64,000 bases of DNA, from positions 434,001 to 498,000 of the forward strand of contig NZ_QBKQ01000001.1 in the NCBI RefSeq assembly GCF_003054225.1. The letters run 5' to 3'. Shown piece after piece: positions 1-7,600 of the stretch (within the stretch, counting starts at the first letter, position 1; every line of letters starts with the position of its first letter). This DNA comes from Christiangramia gaetbulicola (GTDB lineage Bacteria > Bacteroidota > Bacteroidia > Flavobacteriales > Flavobacteriaceae). Below the pieces are notes generated by a model that ran no database searches, was not told where the DNA came from, and worked only from the letters and a program-made list of their open reading frames with translations. The translations under genes and the position numbers were made by a program.

Positions 1-1572
1 TTACTGAACGTCCTGACTAAGAGTCACAGTTCCGTATGAACCAACATCTGCTTTAGGAACATTAGATCCATAAGTAGCGTTGATCTCTGTAATAATTTCA
101 TTAGCAATCACAGCATATCCACGCGGAGTTAAGTGAATTCCGTCTAAAGAAAAAGCACCACCCGTAACGAAGTCTGAAGTAATGACACCTCCGTCAAAAG
201 GAATTCCCTGATCTTTTAACTGAGATAGTGTTTCATTTACATCTACCAGTCCAAGACCTAAAGTTTCAGCATTTGCTTCAATAGCATCGTTGAAAAGGTT
301 TGTAGCCTGGCTGATATACTGAAGTTCTTCTGAATCTAAAGCATCTTTATCATCAATACCGCTAACTGCTCCAAATAAGATCTGAGCCTGCTCTGGAGTA
401 GGACTTCCGCCTGCCTGAAGAATAGCAAGAACTTCTCCAACTTCCTGAGTTAATTGCACAGAACCATATCCTCCAGCCAATGCTGTCTGGTCTATAGTTA
501 AAAGTAGAAGTTCATTTTCGGTCATTTGACGGAATCCAAGAGGATTTGCCTGAGTAACCGGAACATCTATAAGGAACCTGTTTGGACCTTCGTTAAACTG
601 AATTGCATATTGTGAAGCTAAAGCCTGTGCCTGCTCTGCAGGTACTCCCTGAGCCATCAATCCACCAGCGAACACTCCGGCAACAGCCTGGAAATATCCG
701 GTTAATTGAGCTGCAGTGGCAGCATCTAAAGCTAAGGCGTTATTAGGAACCGTTGTAAAATAAGGCGCCGATGTAACATCTGGAATAGTTAAAAGTACTC
801 CATCTGCAGTTTGAGCCAAGGCTCCAGCGATCTGACCGTATACCATTGAAAAAGCAGTAGGATCTGTAATGTCATTCGCTCCGTAAGAAGCGAAGTCTGT
901 ATTTCCTAACTGAAATTCACCAGTTCCACCTGAAGTAGCATATCCAAGAACATCATTATTACCGATCCATAAAGTAAAGAAAGTTGGATCCTGTGCTAAA
1001 GCATCAGCTAAAACCGTTGCATTATCTGCACTTGCAAATCTTGCAAAATATGGGTTTGCCAATCCTGAAGGCACTCCTGCAACATTTCCATAACCCGGAG
1101 CAACCAGGTGATAAGATTTTGCTCCCGGAACACCCATGTTGTTGAATGACCCAGAAAGTTTATTGGTAATATCTGTAGTAGGCGCAGCCCCACCATATCT
1201 GGCTGGACGTGGTTGACCGTTAGCTCCTACAGCAAGAACGAATCTGTTTTGAGTAATCTGGGTTCCACCTAATAATAGACCTCCAGCATTATCGTTCATT
1301 AAAGGCTGAGTAAAACCATCGGTTTGCTGAGTCACAGCAAATTTCTGAGCCAGGATATTAGGATAGGAATTTTCCTGTCCTGTAATATAAAGTGCTCCGT
1401 CTGCATACCCCGCAGTTAAAGAGTTACCAACAGCTACATAATTTGAGAAATCTGCCTGTCCATTGGAGTAAACTTCACCATCTTCGATGGCATTTTCTAA
1501 TTCAGGTTCGCAGGATACAACCCCTAAGGCTAATATTGCGATATATTTATAATAGTTCTTCATCGTTCTCAT
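1..1572 (-). CDS. SGNH/GDSL-type hydrolase, predicted lipoprotein
   Basis: A 523-residue protein with a lipoprotein signal ending in a lipobox-like VVSC (Cys21), so it is probably lipid-anchored in the envelope. SGNH landmarks are visible: the nucleophile block GNSLTAG (Ser51), an NMGVPG glycine block near 146-150, a GNND block at 204-207 and the final DGIH block with Asp477 and His480. It should be an esterase or lipase; the substrate cannot be read from sequence. Its ATG overlaps the TAA of the upstream FadL-like gene by one base (TAATG), so the two are translationally coupled. The pairing suggests it releases acyl chains that the porin imports, which is inference. The stop codon lies at the window edge, so what follows is unseen. 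Confidence 0.85.
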   Translation of the reverse strand: MRTMKNYYKYIAILALGVVSCEPELENAIEDGEVYSNGQADFSNYVAVGNSLTAGYADGALYITGQENSYPNILAQKFAVTQQTDGFTQPLMNDNAGGLLLGGTQITQNRFVLAVGANGQPRPARYGGAAPTTDITNKLSGSFNNMGVPGAKSYHLVAPGYGNVAGVPSGLANPYFARFASADNATVLADALAQDPTFFTLWIGNNDVLGYATSGGTGEFQLGNTDFASYGANDITDPTAFSMVYGQIAGALAQTADGVLLTIPDVTSAPYFTTVPNNALALDAATAAQLTGYFQAVAGVFAGGLMAQGVPAEQAQALASQYAIQFNEGPNRFLIDVPVTQANPLGFRQMTENELLLLTIDQTALAGGYGSVQLTQEVGEVLAILQAGGSPTPEQAQILFGAVSGIDDKDALDSEELQYISQATNLFNDAIEANAETLGLGLVDVNETLSQLKDQGIPFDGGVITSDFVTGGAFSLDGIHLTPRGYAVIANEIITEINATYGSNVPKADVGSYGTVTLSQDVQ

Positions 1573-2822
1573 TAAATTTTAATTGTTACACCTAGACCAG
1601 GAACAAATGCACTTGATTTGTAAGTTCCTTCAAAAGGCACATTCTGACCGTTCTCCTGATAGTAATCGTATGATTCATCTATATCCTTAAATCTACTGTA
1701 AAGGAAAGAAGCATCTATCGCAATTTTATCTGTTACATTTACGGTAAGACCTCCTGTAAAGTTGTTCGAATCATTTCTTGGGGTTTCAGGAGCAAAATAT
1801 CCTGATTGTACCGGAGACTCATCAAAATAATAACCGGCTCTTAAAACGAAAGTTTCATTCGCGGCATATTGAAGACCAAATCTGTAAATAGAAGCGTCTT
1901 TGTAATTTCTTGGGTTCTTAGAATCAGGAATGTTAGGGTTTGCCCAATCTACATCCAGAGACTCATAAACATCCCAGAAAGTACGGTTATAATCAAAAGC
2001 AAATAACCACTGGTCATTTAACTGGTAAGACGCACCAATAGTAAGTTCAGCCGGAAGCGGTAATGTAGCATCGAACTGAGTATCACTAAAAGGAGTTAAA
2101 GGAGAATTAGGGATATTTTCAAAATCTGCATCCCCGCTCTCAGCTTCTACCAGGATCTCTGAACGGTAGTTAACACCAATAGTCAAACTATCAATTGGTC
2201 TCCACATTGCTCCTGCAGACCATCCCCAGGCGCTAACACCAGAAGCATCGATAGTTACGTTGGCACGGTCACCATCAAGGTCGGTAAGAGTTCTGTTAAG
2301 GTTTCTATTGAAATTAACCGATCCACTTACGTAGATAGGTCCACCACCTACAGAAAGATTATCTGTAATCTTATAAGAAGCTAACGCCTGCACATAAATT
2401 GCAGCAAGCTCAATATCATTAACAAGGTGTGATCCTGCCCAGTCTTTTTCCCAGGCAACAGAGCTACCATAAGGAGTATAAGCGGCAAGTCCCACACTAA
2501 ATTTTTCGCTTAGTTTGTAAGAGAAGTAGGCGTAGAACGGGGTTCCCACAGGGCTATCTGTTCTAGCGGTTTGACCAAATTCTTCATTTTGCCAAACAAC
2601 ATCAGAAAATACGGCACTCGCACCAACTGCAACATTAATCTTGTTTTCAAGGAAAACCAGTCCGGCCGGGTTAAAAAAGGCCAATTCCGCATTATTTACC
2701 ACTGCCACTCCAGTGTGTCCCATAGCAAGTCCACGTTGACCTTGTAGACTTACCCTGTAACCACCGGCATAGGTTGTAGCCGTGGCCAATAAAACCAGGC
2801 CAAGTAAAAATAGTCTTTTCAT
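1572..2822 (-). CDS. OmpP1/FadL/TodX family outer-membrane transporter
   Basis: A 416-residue outer-membrane beta-barrel with a signal peptide (about residues 1-19). It carries the FadL-type mature N terminus: GGYRVSLQGQRGLAMG, then alternation leading to FFNPAGL, where the family has its N-terminal plug and NPA motif. The rest alternates aromatic and polar residues and ends in KI, as barrels do. FadL proteins take up long-chain fatty acids and other hydrophobic compounds; the real substrate here is unknown. It is first in a two-gene unit with the GDSL lipoprotein and has a well-formed promoter 45-75 bp upstream of its ATG. Confidence 0.85.
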   Translation of the reverse strand: MKRLFLLGLVLLATATTYAGGYRVSLQGQRGLAMGHTGVAVVNNAELAFFNPAGLVFLENKINVAVGASAVFSDVVWQNEEFGQTARTDSPVGTPFYAYFSYKLSEKFSVGLAAYTPYGSSVAWEKDWAGSHLVNDIELAAIYVQALASYKITDNLSVGGGPIYVSGSVNFNRNLNRTLTDLDGDRANVTIDASGVSAWGWSAGAMWRPIDSLTIGVNYRSEILVEAESGDADFENIPNSPLTPFSDTQFDATLPLPAELTIGASYQLNDQWLFAFDYNRTFWDVYESLDVDWANPNIPDSKNPRNYKDASIYRFGLQYAANETFVLRAGYYFDESPVQSGYFAPETPRNDSNNFTGGLTVNVTDKIAIDASFLYSRFKDIDESYDYYQENGQNVPFEGTYKSSAFVPGLGVTIKI

Positions 2823-2866
2823 AATTTAATTAGGATTATATTTAATATGTCTTAAAAAGCTTGCGC

Positions 2867-2896
2867 CAAAAATAGCATAAAATAGATATTATGCAA
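2867..2896 (-). promoter_or_regulatory. Bacteroidota-type promoter for the FadL-GDSL pair
   Basis: On the minus strand, TATTTTTG (2874-2867) fits the -7 consensus TAnnTTTG, and a TTG (2896-2894) lies 19 nt further upstream, the right spacing for the -33 element. Transcription would start near 2860, giving a leader of roughly 40 nt before the ATG at 2822. This is a consensus match only; no start site has been mapped. Confidence 0.5.
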
Positions 2897-2943
2897 CATT
2901 TCAACAGTATTTATTATGCATACATAATAAATTTAGAAAGATT

Positions 2944-3705
2944 TTAAACAAATCTCATTACTGCCTCGTAGAAGTCCTTCATATTTTCAGCGTGCACCCA
3001 GTGCCCGGCATTTTTAATTTCCTTGATTTTAGCTTTAGGAAACTGCTTTTTGATATCAGCTTCATCCTCTGGTCTTATATAATTGGAATTCTCTCCTTTT
3101 ATAAAAAGAGTATCACCATGGTAGGATCTATCTGCCGGCAGAGCCTCCCCTATGTTCTCGATATTTGCTTTTAGAGCATCAAGATTGAGCTTTAGAGACA
3201 ACTGCTCTTTGGTTTTCCAGTAAAGATTTTTGAGTAAAAATAATCTTACACCGGTTTCGGGTATATATTTTTTAAGAAAGTCCTCAGCATCTCCCCTGGA
3301 AGTGAGTTTGGCTTCATCCAGAGCGGTTAGACCTGCTAAGATCTCCTGGTGGTGTGGAGCGTAATATTTTGGGGCTATATCTACAATGATCAGTTTTTCC
3401 ACTAAGCCTTCATTTTCACAAGCGGTAAGCATTGCTGTCTTCCCTCCCATGGAATGCCCCAGAAGAATGATATTTTCTAAATTCTTCGATTCACAATATT
3501 CTTTCACATCCGCAGCCATTAATTCATAAGAAAACTCATCGCTATGCAAGCTTTTCCCATGATTACGAGCATCTATTAAATGTACCTGGAAACCATCTTT
3601 GGCGAATTGCTTGCCTAAGGTCTTCCAGTTATCACTCATTCCTAAAAAACCATGAAGGATGAGGAAGGGCTTACCTTCTCCAAGAACTGTAGAATGTAAT
3701 TCCAT
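2944..3705 (-). CDS. Alpha/beta-fold hydrolase (YbfF-like esterase)
   Basis: A 253-residue cytosolic alpha/beta hydrolase. Residues 18-26 (LHGFLGMSD) form the oxyanion loop. GHSMGG contains the nucleophile Ser85, and the late NAGHWVHAE supplies His235. Length and layout match the YbfF/acyl-CoA thioesterase-like esterases common in Bacteroidota. The physiological substrate cannot be told. Its ATG directly follows the TAG of pdxJ with no gap (TAGATG), so it is the second gene of a pdxJ operon, although no functional link to vitamin B6 is evident. The small AT-rich gap downstream holds the promoter of the next unit. Confidence 0.85.
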   Translation of the reverse strand: MELHSTVLGEGKPFLILHGFLGMSDNWKTLGKQFAKDGFQVHLIDARNHGKSLHSDEFSYELMAADVKEYCESKNLENIILLGHSMGGKTAMLTACENEGLVEKLIIVDIAPKYYAPHHQEILAGLTALDEAKLTSRGDAEDFLKKYIPETGVRLFLLKNLYWKTKEQLSLKLNLDALKANIENIGEALPADRSYHGDTLFIKGENSNYIRPEDEADIKKQFPKAKIKEIKNAGHWVHAENMKDFYEAVMRFV

Positions 3706-4419
3706 CTATTTTAAAAGTTTTAAATATTCGTGAATAGTTTTTTCAAGACCGAGGTAAAGAGCCTCCGATATCAAGGCATGACCTATAGAAACCTCCGCTA
3801 AATGAGGAACATTATCCTTAAAGAACTTTAAATTCTCCAAAGAAAGGTCGTGACCGGCATTCACTCCAAGCCCCAGTTTGTGAGCTAGTTCAGCACATTC
3901 GGCATATGGCTTAGCAGCATTTTTATCTCCTTTGGCATAATTAACTGCAAAGGCCTCGGTATATAATTCAATTCTATCTGCCCCCGTTTCAGCGGCGCCT
4001 TCAATGAATTTTTTCACCGGGTCCACAAAAATGGAAGTTCTTATTCCATGCGATTTGAATAGAGCGATCACATCTTTCAAATAATCCTTATGCTTTATAG
4101 TATCCCAGCCTGCATTAGAAGTTATAGCATCTTCAGCATCTGGCACTAGAGTAACCTGGGCAGGCTTAGCTTCCAGAACAAGATCTATGAATTGCTGAAT
4201 AGGTTTTCCTTCAATATTGAATTCGGTAGTAAGCACCGGTTTTAAGTCCTTAACATCGGCATACCTTATATGTCTTTCATCTGGCCGTGGATGTACTGTA
4301 ATCCCTTCAGCACCGAAAGATTCGATTTTTCTGGCCGCTTCTACCACATTTGGAACATCACCTCCACGAGCATTTCTCAAGGTGGCTATTTTATTGATAT
4401 TGACACTTAATTTAGTCAT
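3706..4419 (-). CDS. pdxJ: Pyridoxine 5'-phosphate synthase
   Basis: A 237-residue protein of standard PdxJ length. It condenses 1-deoxyxylulose 5-phosphate with 3-amino-2-oxopropyl phosphate to give pyridoxine 5'-phosphate, the last step of the DXP-dependent vitamin B6 route. Family signatures are intact: [16 protein letters not shown] at the N terminus, [20 protein letters not shown], the glycine-rich [12 protein letters not shown] phosphate-binding segment, and [12 protein letters not shown] near the end. It is a TIM-barrel cytosolic enzyme. It is the first gene of a two-gene unit with the downstream alpha/beta hydrolase and has a good consensus promoter immediately upstream. Identification is secure. 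Confidence 0.96.
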   Translation of the reverse strand: MTKLSVNINKIATLRNARGGDVPNVVEAARKIESFGAEGITVHPRPDERHIRYADVKDLKPVLTTEFNIEGKPIQQFIDLVLEAKPAQVTLVPDAEDAITSNAGWDTIKHKDYLKDVIALFKSHGIRTSIFVDPVKKFIEGAAETGADRIELYTEAFAVNYAKGDKNAAKPYAECAELAHKLGLGVNAGHDLSLENLKFFKDNVPHLAEVSIGHALISEALYLGLEKTIHEYLKLLK

Positions 4420-4438
4420 TTCTTCCTTGTTTTATTAA

Positions 4439-4466
4439 CAAAAATACAAAGTGCAGTCTGCTTCAA
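4439..4466 (-). promoter_or_regulatory. Bacteroidota-type promoter for pdxJ
   Basis: Minus-strand TATTTTTG (4446-4439) matches TAnnTTTG, and TTG (4466-4464) lies 17 nt upstream. The predicted start near 4432 leaves a leader of about 13 nt before the pdxJ ATG at 4419. The element lies in the 89-bp divergent gap shared with the CBS-domain gene on the other strand. It is a consensus match only. Confidence 0.5.
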
Positions 4467-4508
4467 TGAATTTTATTTTGATTAATTTGCAGAAAAGGAA
4501 ATGAAAAA

Positions 4509-5165
4509 ATGAGTTTGAAAAAACACATATTGAATGATGTAGGAATTTTAAGTGTTTCTGATAAGATCGGGGACGTCCAGGAATTATTTAATCAATTAAC
4601 CTACACACATCTGCCGGTAGAAAGCGAAGGCATTTATGTTGGTTGTATCTCTGAAAATGACATCAGATGCTTCGAAAATGATAAAACCCTGGATGATTAT
4701 CGCTATGCTCTAGAAGGCTTTTTTATGAGAGAAAGCAATTACTGGCTGGACAGCCTCGAGGCATTTGGGCAAAATAACTGCAATATCCTACCAGTCTTGG
4801 ATGATAATAACAATTACCTGGGCTATGTAGAATTGAACGAGATGATCTCCTTATTTAAGGAAACTCCGTTCTTACACGAGCCAGGAAATATCCTGGTAAT
4901 AGAAAAAGCATTTAAAGACTTTACTTTTGGAGAGGTTAGCCAGATCGTAGAATCCAATAACGCCCATTTATTAGGAGCCTTTGTTTCAAAAATGGAAGAT
5001 GACATGGCCGAGATCACAGTTAAAGTTACTCCGTCTGGAATGAACGAGATCATCCAGGCCTTTAGGAGATACGGCTACCTTATTATTTCTGAACATCAGG
5101 AAGACACCTTCAATAAAAATCTCAAGGATCGCTCACAATACCTTGACAAATACCTGAACATATAA
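4509..5165 (+). CDS. CBS-domain protein
   Basis: A 218-residue soluble protein with two CBS-like segments (roughly residues 5-60 and 75-125), for example LPVESEGIYVGCISENDI and ILPVLDDNNNYLGYVELNEMI. The C-terminal region from about 130 to 200 (VKVTPSGMNEIIQAFRRYGY) looks ACT-like. CBS pairs bind adenine nucleotides and regulate enzymes or channels, but no effector domain is present here. The gene sits 3 bp before nadK and almost certainly shares its transcript, so a nucleotide-sensing role beside NADP synthesis is an attractive but unproven idea. The ATG at 4501 opens only a three-codon frame that overlaps this start. Confidence 0.85.
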   Translation: MSLKKHILNDVGILSVSDKIGDVQELFNQLTYTHLPVESEGIYVGCISENDIRCFENDKTLDDYRYALEGFFMRESNYWLDSLEAFGQNNCNILPVLDDNNNYLGYVELNEMISLFKETPFLHEPGNILVIEKAFKDFTFGEVSQIVESNNAHLLGAFVSKMEDDMAEITVKVTPSGMNEIIQAFRRYGYLIISEHQEDTFNKNLKDRSQYLDKYLNI

Positions 5166-5168
5166 TTT

Positions 5169-6053
5169 ATGAAAATAGGCATTTACGGTCAGTTTTATCA
5201 TACCAATGCTGCAAAATACATAGGCCAGCTTCTGGAACTTTTAGATCAGAAAAATATTGAAGTTTTAATCGAAGAAGATTTCCTGAAATTAATCCACAGC
5301 AATAATAGCATTGAAAAAGACTACGACCACTTTAGTGCCTTTGAAGAGCTGGATAATTCGTACGACCTATTTTTCTGTATAGGAGGTGACGGGACCATTC
5401 TTAAATCCATTAATTATATCCGAAACCTTGATATCCCTATTGTCGGCATCAATACAGGTAGACTTGGCTTTCTTGCCACAATCCAGAAAGAACAGATAGA
5501 AAGTACCCTGGACGAAATACTGGAAAAGAAATTCACTTTATCTCCCAGATCTGTTCTAACTATCGAAACAAATCCGAAAAATTTTGATCCGGTTTTTTCA
5601 CATATCGCGCTCAATGAGATTGCCGTGAGCAGAAAAAACACCACTTCCATGATCACGGTAGACACCTGGCTGGACGATCAATTTTTAACATCTTACTGGG
5701 CCGATGGCCTTATAATTTCTACCCCTACCGGTTCCACCGGCTATTCGCTTAGCTGTGGAGGTCCTGTGATCACACCAGATGCAGACTCCATAGTAATTAC
5801 ACCTATCGCACCGCACAACCTTAATGCCAGGCCTCTGGTAATTAAAGATCACACCAGGATCAAGTTAAAAGTTTCCGGTCGCGAGAACACACATTTGGTA
5901 TCGATGGACTCGAGAATTGCCACCTTAGAAAACGATACCGAGATCATTATTACAAAAGCACCCTACACGATTAATTTTGTTGAATTAAGAGAAGATAGTT
6001 TTTTAAATACTCTTCGAAAAAAATTGCTTTGGGGTGAAGACAAGCGGAACTGA
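5169..6053 (+). CDS. nadK: NAD kinase
   Basis: A 294-residue ATP-NAD kinase that makes NADP+. The diagnostic GGDGT motif is at residues 72-76. It is followed by INTGRLGFLA (dinucleotide binding), ALNEIAVSR (NE motif) and the TPTGSTGYSLSCGGP loop that contacts NAD. Length is normal for bacterial PpnK/NadK. It begins 3 bp after the CBS-domain gene, so the two form an operon. Cytosolic. The 100-bp gap behind it holds the promoter of the next cluster. Confidence 0.95.
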   Translation: MKIGIYGQFYHTNAAKYIGQLLELLDQKNIEVLIEEDFLKLIHSNNSIEKDYDHFSAFEELDNSYDLFFCIGGDGTILKSINYIRNLDIPIVGINTGRLGFLATIQKEQIESTLDEILEKKFTLSPRSVLTIETNPKNFDPVFSHIALNEIAVSRKNTTSMITVDTWLDDQFLTSYWADGLIISTPTGSTGYSLSCGGPVITPDADSIVITPIAPHNLNARPLVIKDHTRIKLKVSGRENTHLVSMDSRIATLENDTEIIITKAPYTINFVELREDSFLNTLRKKLLWGEDKRN

Positions 6054-6107
6054 GCAATAAATACTTTCAAAAACTGTTTATTATTATGCACAAATCTGCT
6101 CAAATTA

Positions 6108-6136
6108 TTGCAGAGCAAACAGAATTGTTATATTTG
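6108..6136 (+). promoter_or_regulatory. Bacteroidota-type promoter for the DUF6089-uppS-bamA cluster
   Basis: TTG (6108-6110), an 18-nt spacer and TATATTTG (6129-6136) form a close fit to the sigma-A consensus of this phylum. Transcription is predicted to start near 6143, about 10 nt before the ATG at 6154. It would drive the DUF6089 gene and, since the following gaps are tiny, uppS and bamA as well. Confidence 0.55.
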
Positions 6137-6153
6137 CAAACTTTTGAAAACCT

Positions 6154-6852
6154 ATGAGGTACCTTATCGCATTTGTAGTGATGGCATTTTTTACAATAAC
6201 CACATACTCGCAAGAAGTCGAGGTTGGAGTTTTTGCCGGAGGTGCAAATTTTATTGGTGATGTGGGTCGAACTAATTATATTCTGCCAAATACACCGGTA
6301 GGAGGTTTGATCGCAAAATGGAATCGAAGCAGCAGGCATGCTTTAAGATTAACCTTGCTATATGCAGAGATCGCTGCAGATGACACAAAATCTTCAGACA
6401 CCAGAAGGCAACAGCGAGGCTACTCTTTTGAAAACACCATCGCCGAAGCTTCTTTAGGATTGGAATTCAATTTCTGGGATTTTGATCTTACCGACCCATT
6501 ACCCCAAAGTACGCCGTATCTTTACACCGGTATTACCTATTTCAGGGCAGACCACGTTTGGTTAAAGAACGGAAGAGCCAACAACCTGGTGAATGAAGGG
6601 TCTAACTTTGAATTTGCCATACCTATGGTTATGGGATACAAAGAGGCGGTCACCGAGCATATCATAGGTGCATTCGAAATTGGGGCAAGGTACACGCTTA
6701 CAGACAACCTGGATGGCAGCTGGCCAGAAGAGTACCTGGGGCGCAGAGAACCCTCCGCCGAGTTTGGAAATAGAAATACTAATGACTGGTATGTATTTAC
6801 CGGCATAACGTTCACATTTACCTTTGGCCGAAAGCCATGTTATTGCTTTTAA
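6154..6852 (+). CDS. DUF6089 family outer-membrane beta-barrel protein
   Basis: A 232-residue protein with a signal peptide (cleavage after about TTYSQ) and a small OmpA-like barrel pattern: alternating strands such as VEVGVFAGGANFIGDVG, ASLGLEFNFWDFDL and PYLYTGITYF. It matches the DUF6089 family, which in many Bacteroidota sits just upstream of uppS-bamA. No enzymatic residues are apparent. Its TAA abuts the uppS ATG (TAAATG), so the genes are coupled. The conserved position before bamA suggests a role in outer-membrane assembly or structure, but this is inference. Confidence 0.8.
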   Translation: MRYLIAFVVMAFFTITTYSQEVEVGVFAGGANFIGDVGRTNYILPNTPVGGLIAKWNRSSRHALRLTLLYAEIAADDTKSSDTRRQQRGYSFENTIAEASLGLEFNFWDFDLTDPLPQSTPYLYTGITYFRADHVWLKNGRANNLVNEGSNFEFAIPMVMGYKEAVTEHIIGAFEIGARYTLTDNLDGSWPEEYLGRREPSAEFGNRNTNDWYVFTGITFTFTFGRKPCYCF

Positions 6853-7593
6853 ATGAATTATAAAGACAATTTAAACCTTGATAAATTACCTGAGCACATT
6901 GCCATTATTATGGATGGTAATGGTCGCTGGGCTAAACAAAAAGGTTTCCTGAGAGCTTCTGGGCATAAAGAAGGCACAAAAGCGGTTAGGGATATTGTTG
7001 AAGGCTGCGCTGAAATTGGAGTGAAAAATCTTACTCTTTATGCCTTTTCTACGGAAAACTGGAATCGACCCAAATTAGAGGTAGATACCCTGATGAAACT
7101 CCTGGTTTCCTCTTTGAAAAAAGAAATGAAAACCCTGCAGGATAATGAGATCAAGCTAAATTCTATAGGAAACATTTCCAATTTACCCACGAAAGCAAAA
7201 AAAGAATTGTTAGATGTTATTGAAAAAACATCTGGCAACAAGCGCATGACCCTAACCCTCGCTTTAAGCTACGGTAGCAGGGAGGAAATCACGAATTGCA
7301 TCACTCAGATCGCTGCAAAAGTAAAAAGTGATGAATTAACCCTTGATGCAGTTGATGAATCCGTTATAAATGAGCATCTTTACACCCGAAATTTACCAGA
7401 TGTAGATCTTTTGATCCGCACTAGTGGTGAACAGCGCATTAGCAACTTCCTATTATGGCAGATTGCTTATGCCGAATTGTATTTTACGAAAATCTTATGG
7501 CCAGACTATAGAAGAGAGGACCTTTTTGAAGCCATATACAACTATCAAAACAGAGAAAGAAGATTTGGAAAAACAAGTGAGCAACTCAGTTAG
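6853..7593 (+). CDS. uppS: Isoprenyl (undecaprenyl) diphosphate synthase
   Basis: A 246-residue cis-prenyltransferase. The hallmark IAIIMDGNGRWAKQKG includes catalytic Asp21. Other conserved blocks are LTLYAFSTENWNRP, DVDLLIRTSGEQRISNFLLWQ and AYAELYFTKILWPD. It extends farnesyl diphosphate with isopentenyl diphosphate to the C55 lipid carrier used for peptidoglycan and surface polysaccharides. Start and stop adjoin its neighbours with gaps of 0 and 7 bp. A longer in-frame extension of bamA overlaps its 3' end, but I reject that longer start. Confidence 0.96.
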   Translation: MNYKDNLNLDKLPEHIAIIMDGNGRWAKQKGFLRASGHKEGTKAVRDIVEGCAEIGVKNLTLYAFSTENWNRPKLEVDTLMKLLVSSLKKEMKTLQDNEIKLNSIGNISNLPTKAKKELLDVIEKTSGNKRMTLTLALSYGSREEITNCITQIAAKVKSDELTLDAVDESVINEHLYTRNLPDVDLLIRTSGEQRISNFLLWQIAYAELYFTKILWPDYRREDLFEAIYNYQNRERRFGKTSEQLS

Positions 7594-7600
7594 TGCATTC

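Noticed and set aside
4501-4512. Tiny ATG-AAA-AAA-TGA frame overlapping the CBS gene start
   Set aside because: Three codons ahead of the real ATG; likely chance in an A-rich leader, with no evidence of attenuation.
7424-7600. Upstream in-frame extension of bamA
   Set aside because: The frame is open into uppS, but the signal peptide begins exactly at the ATG at 7601.
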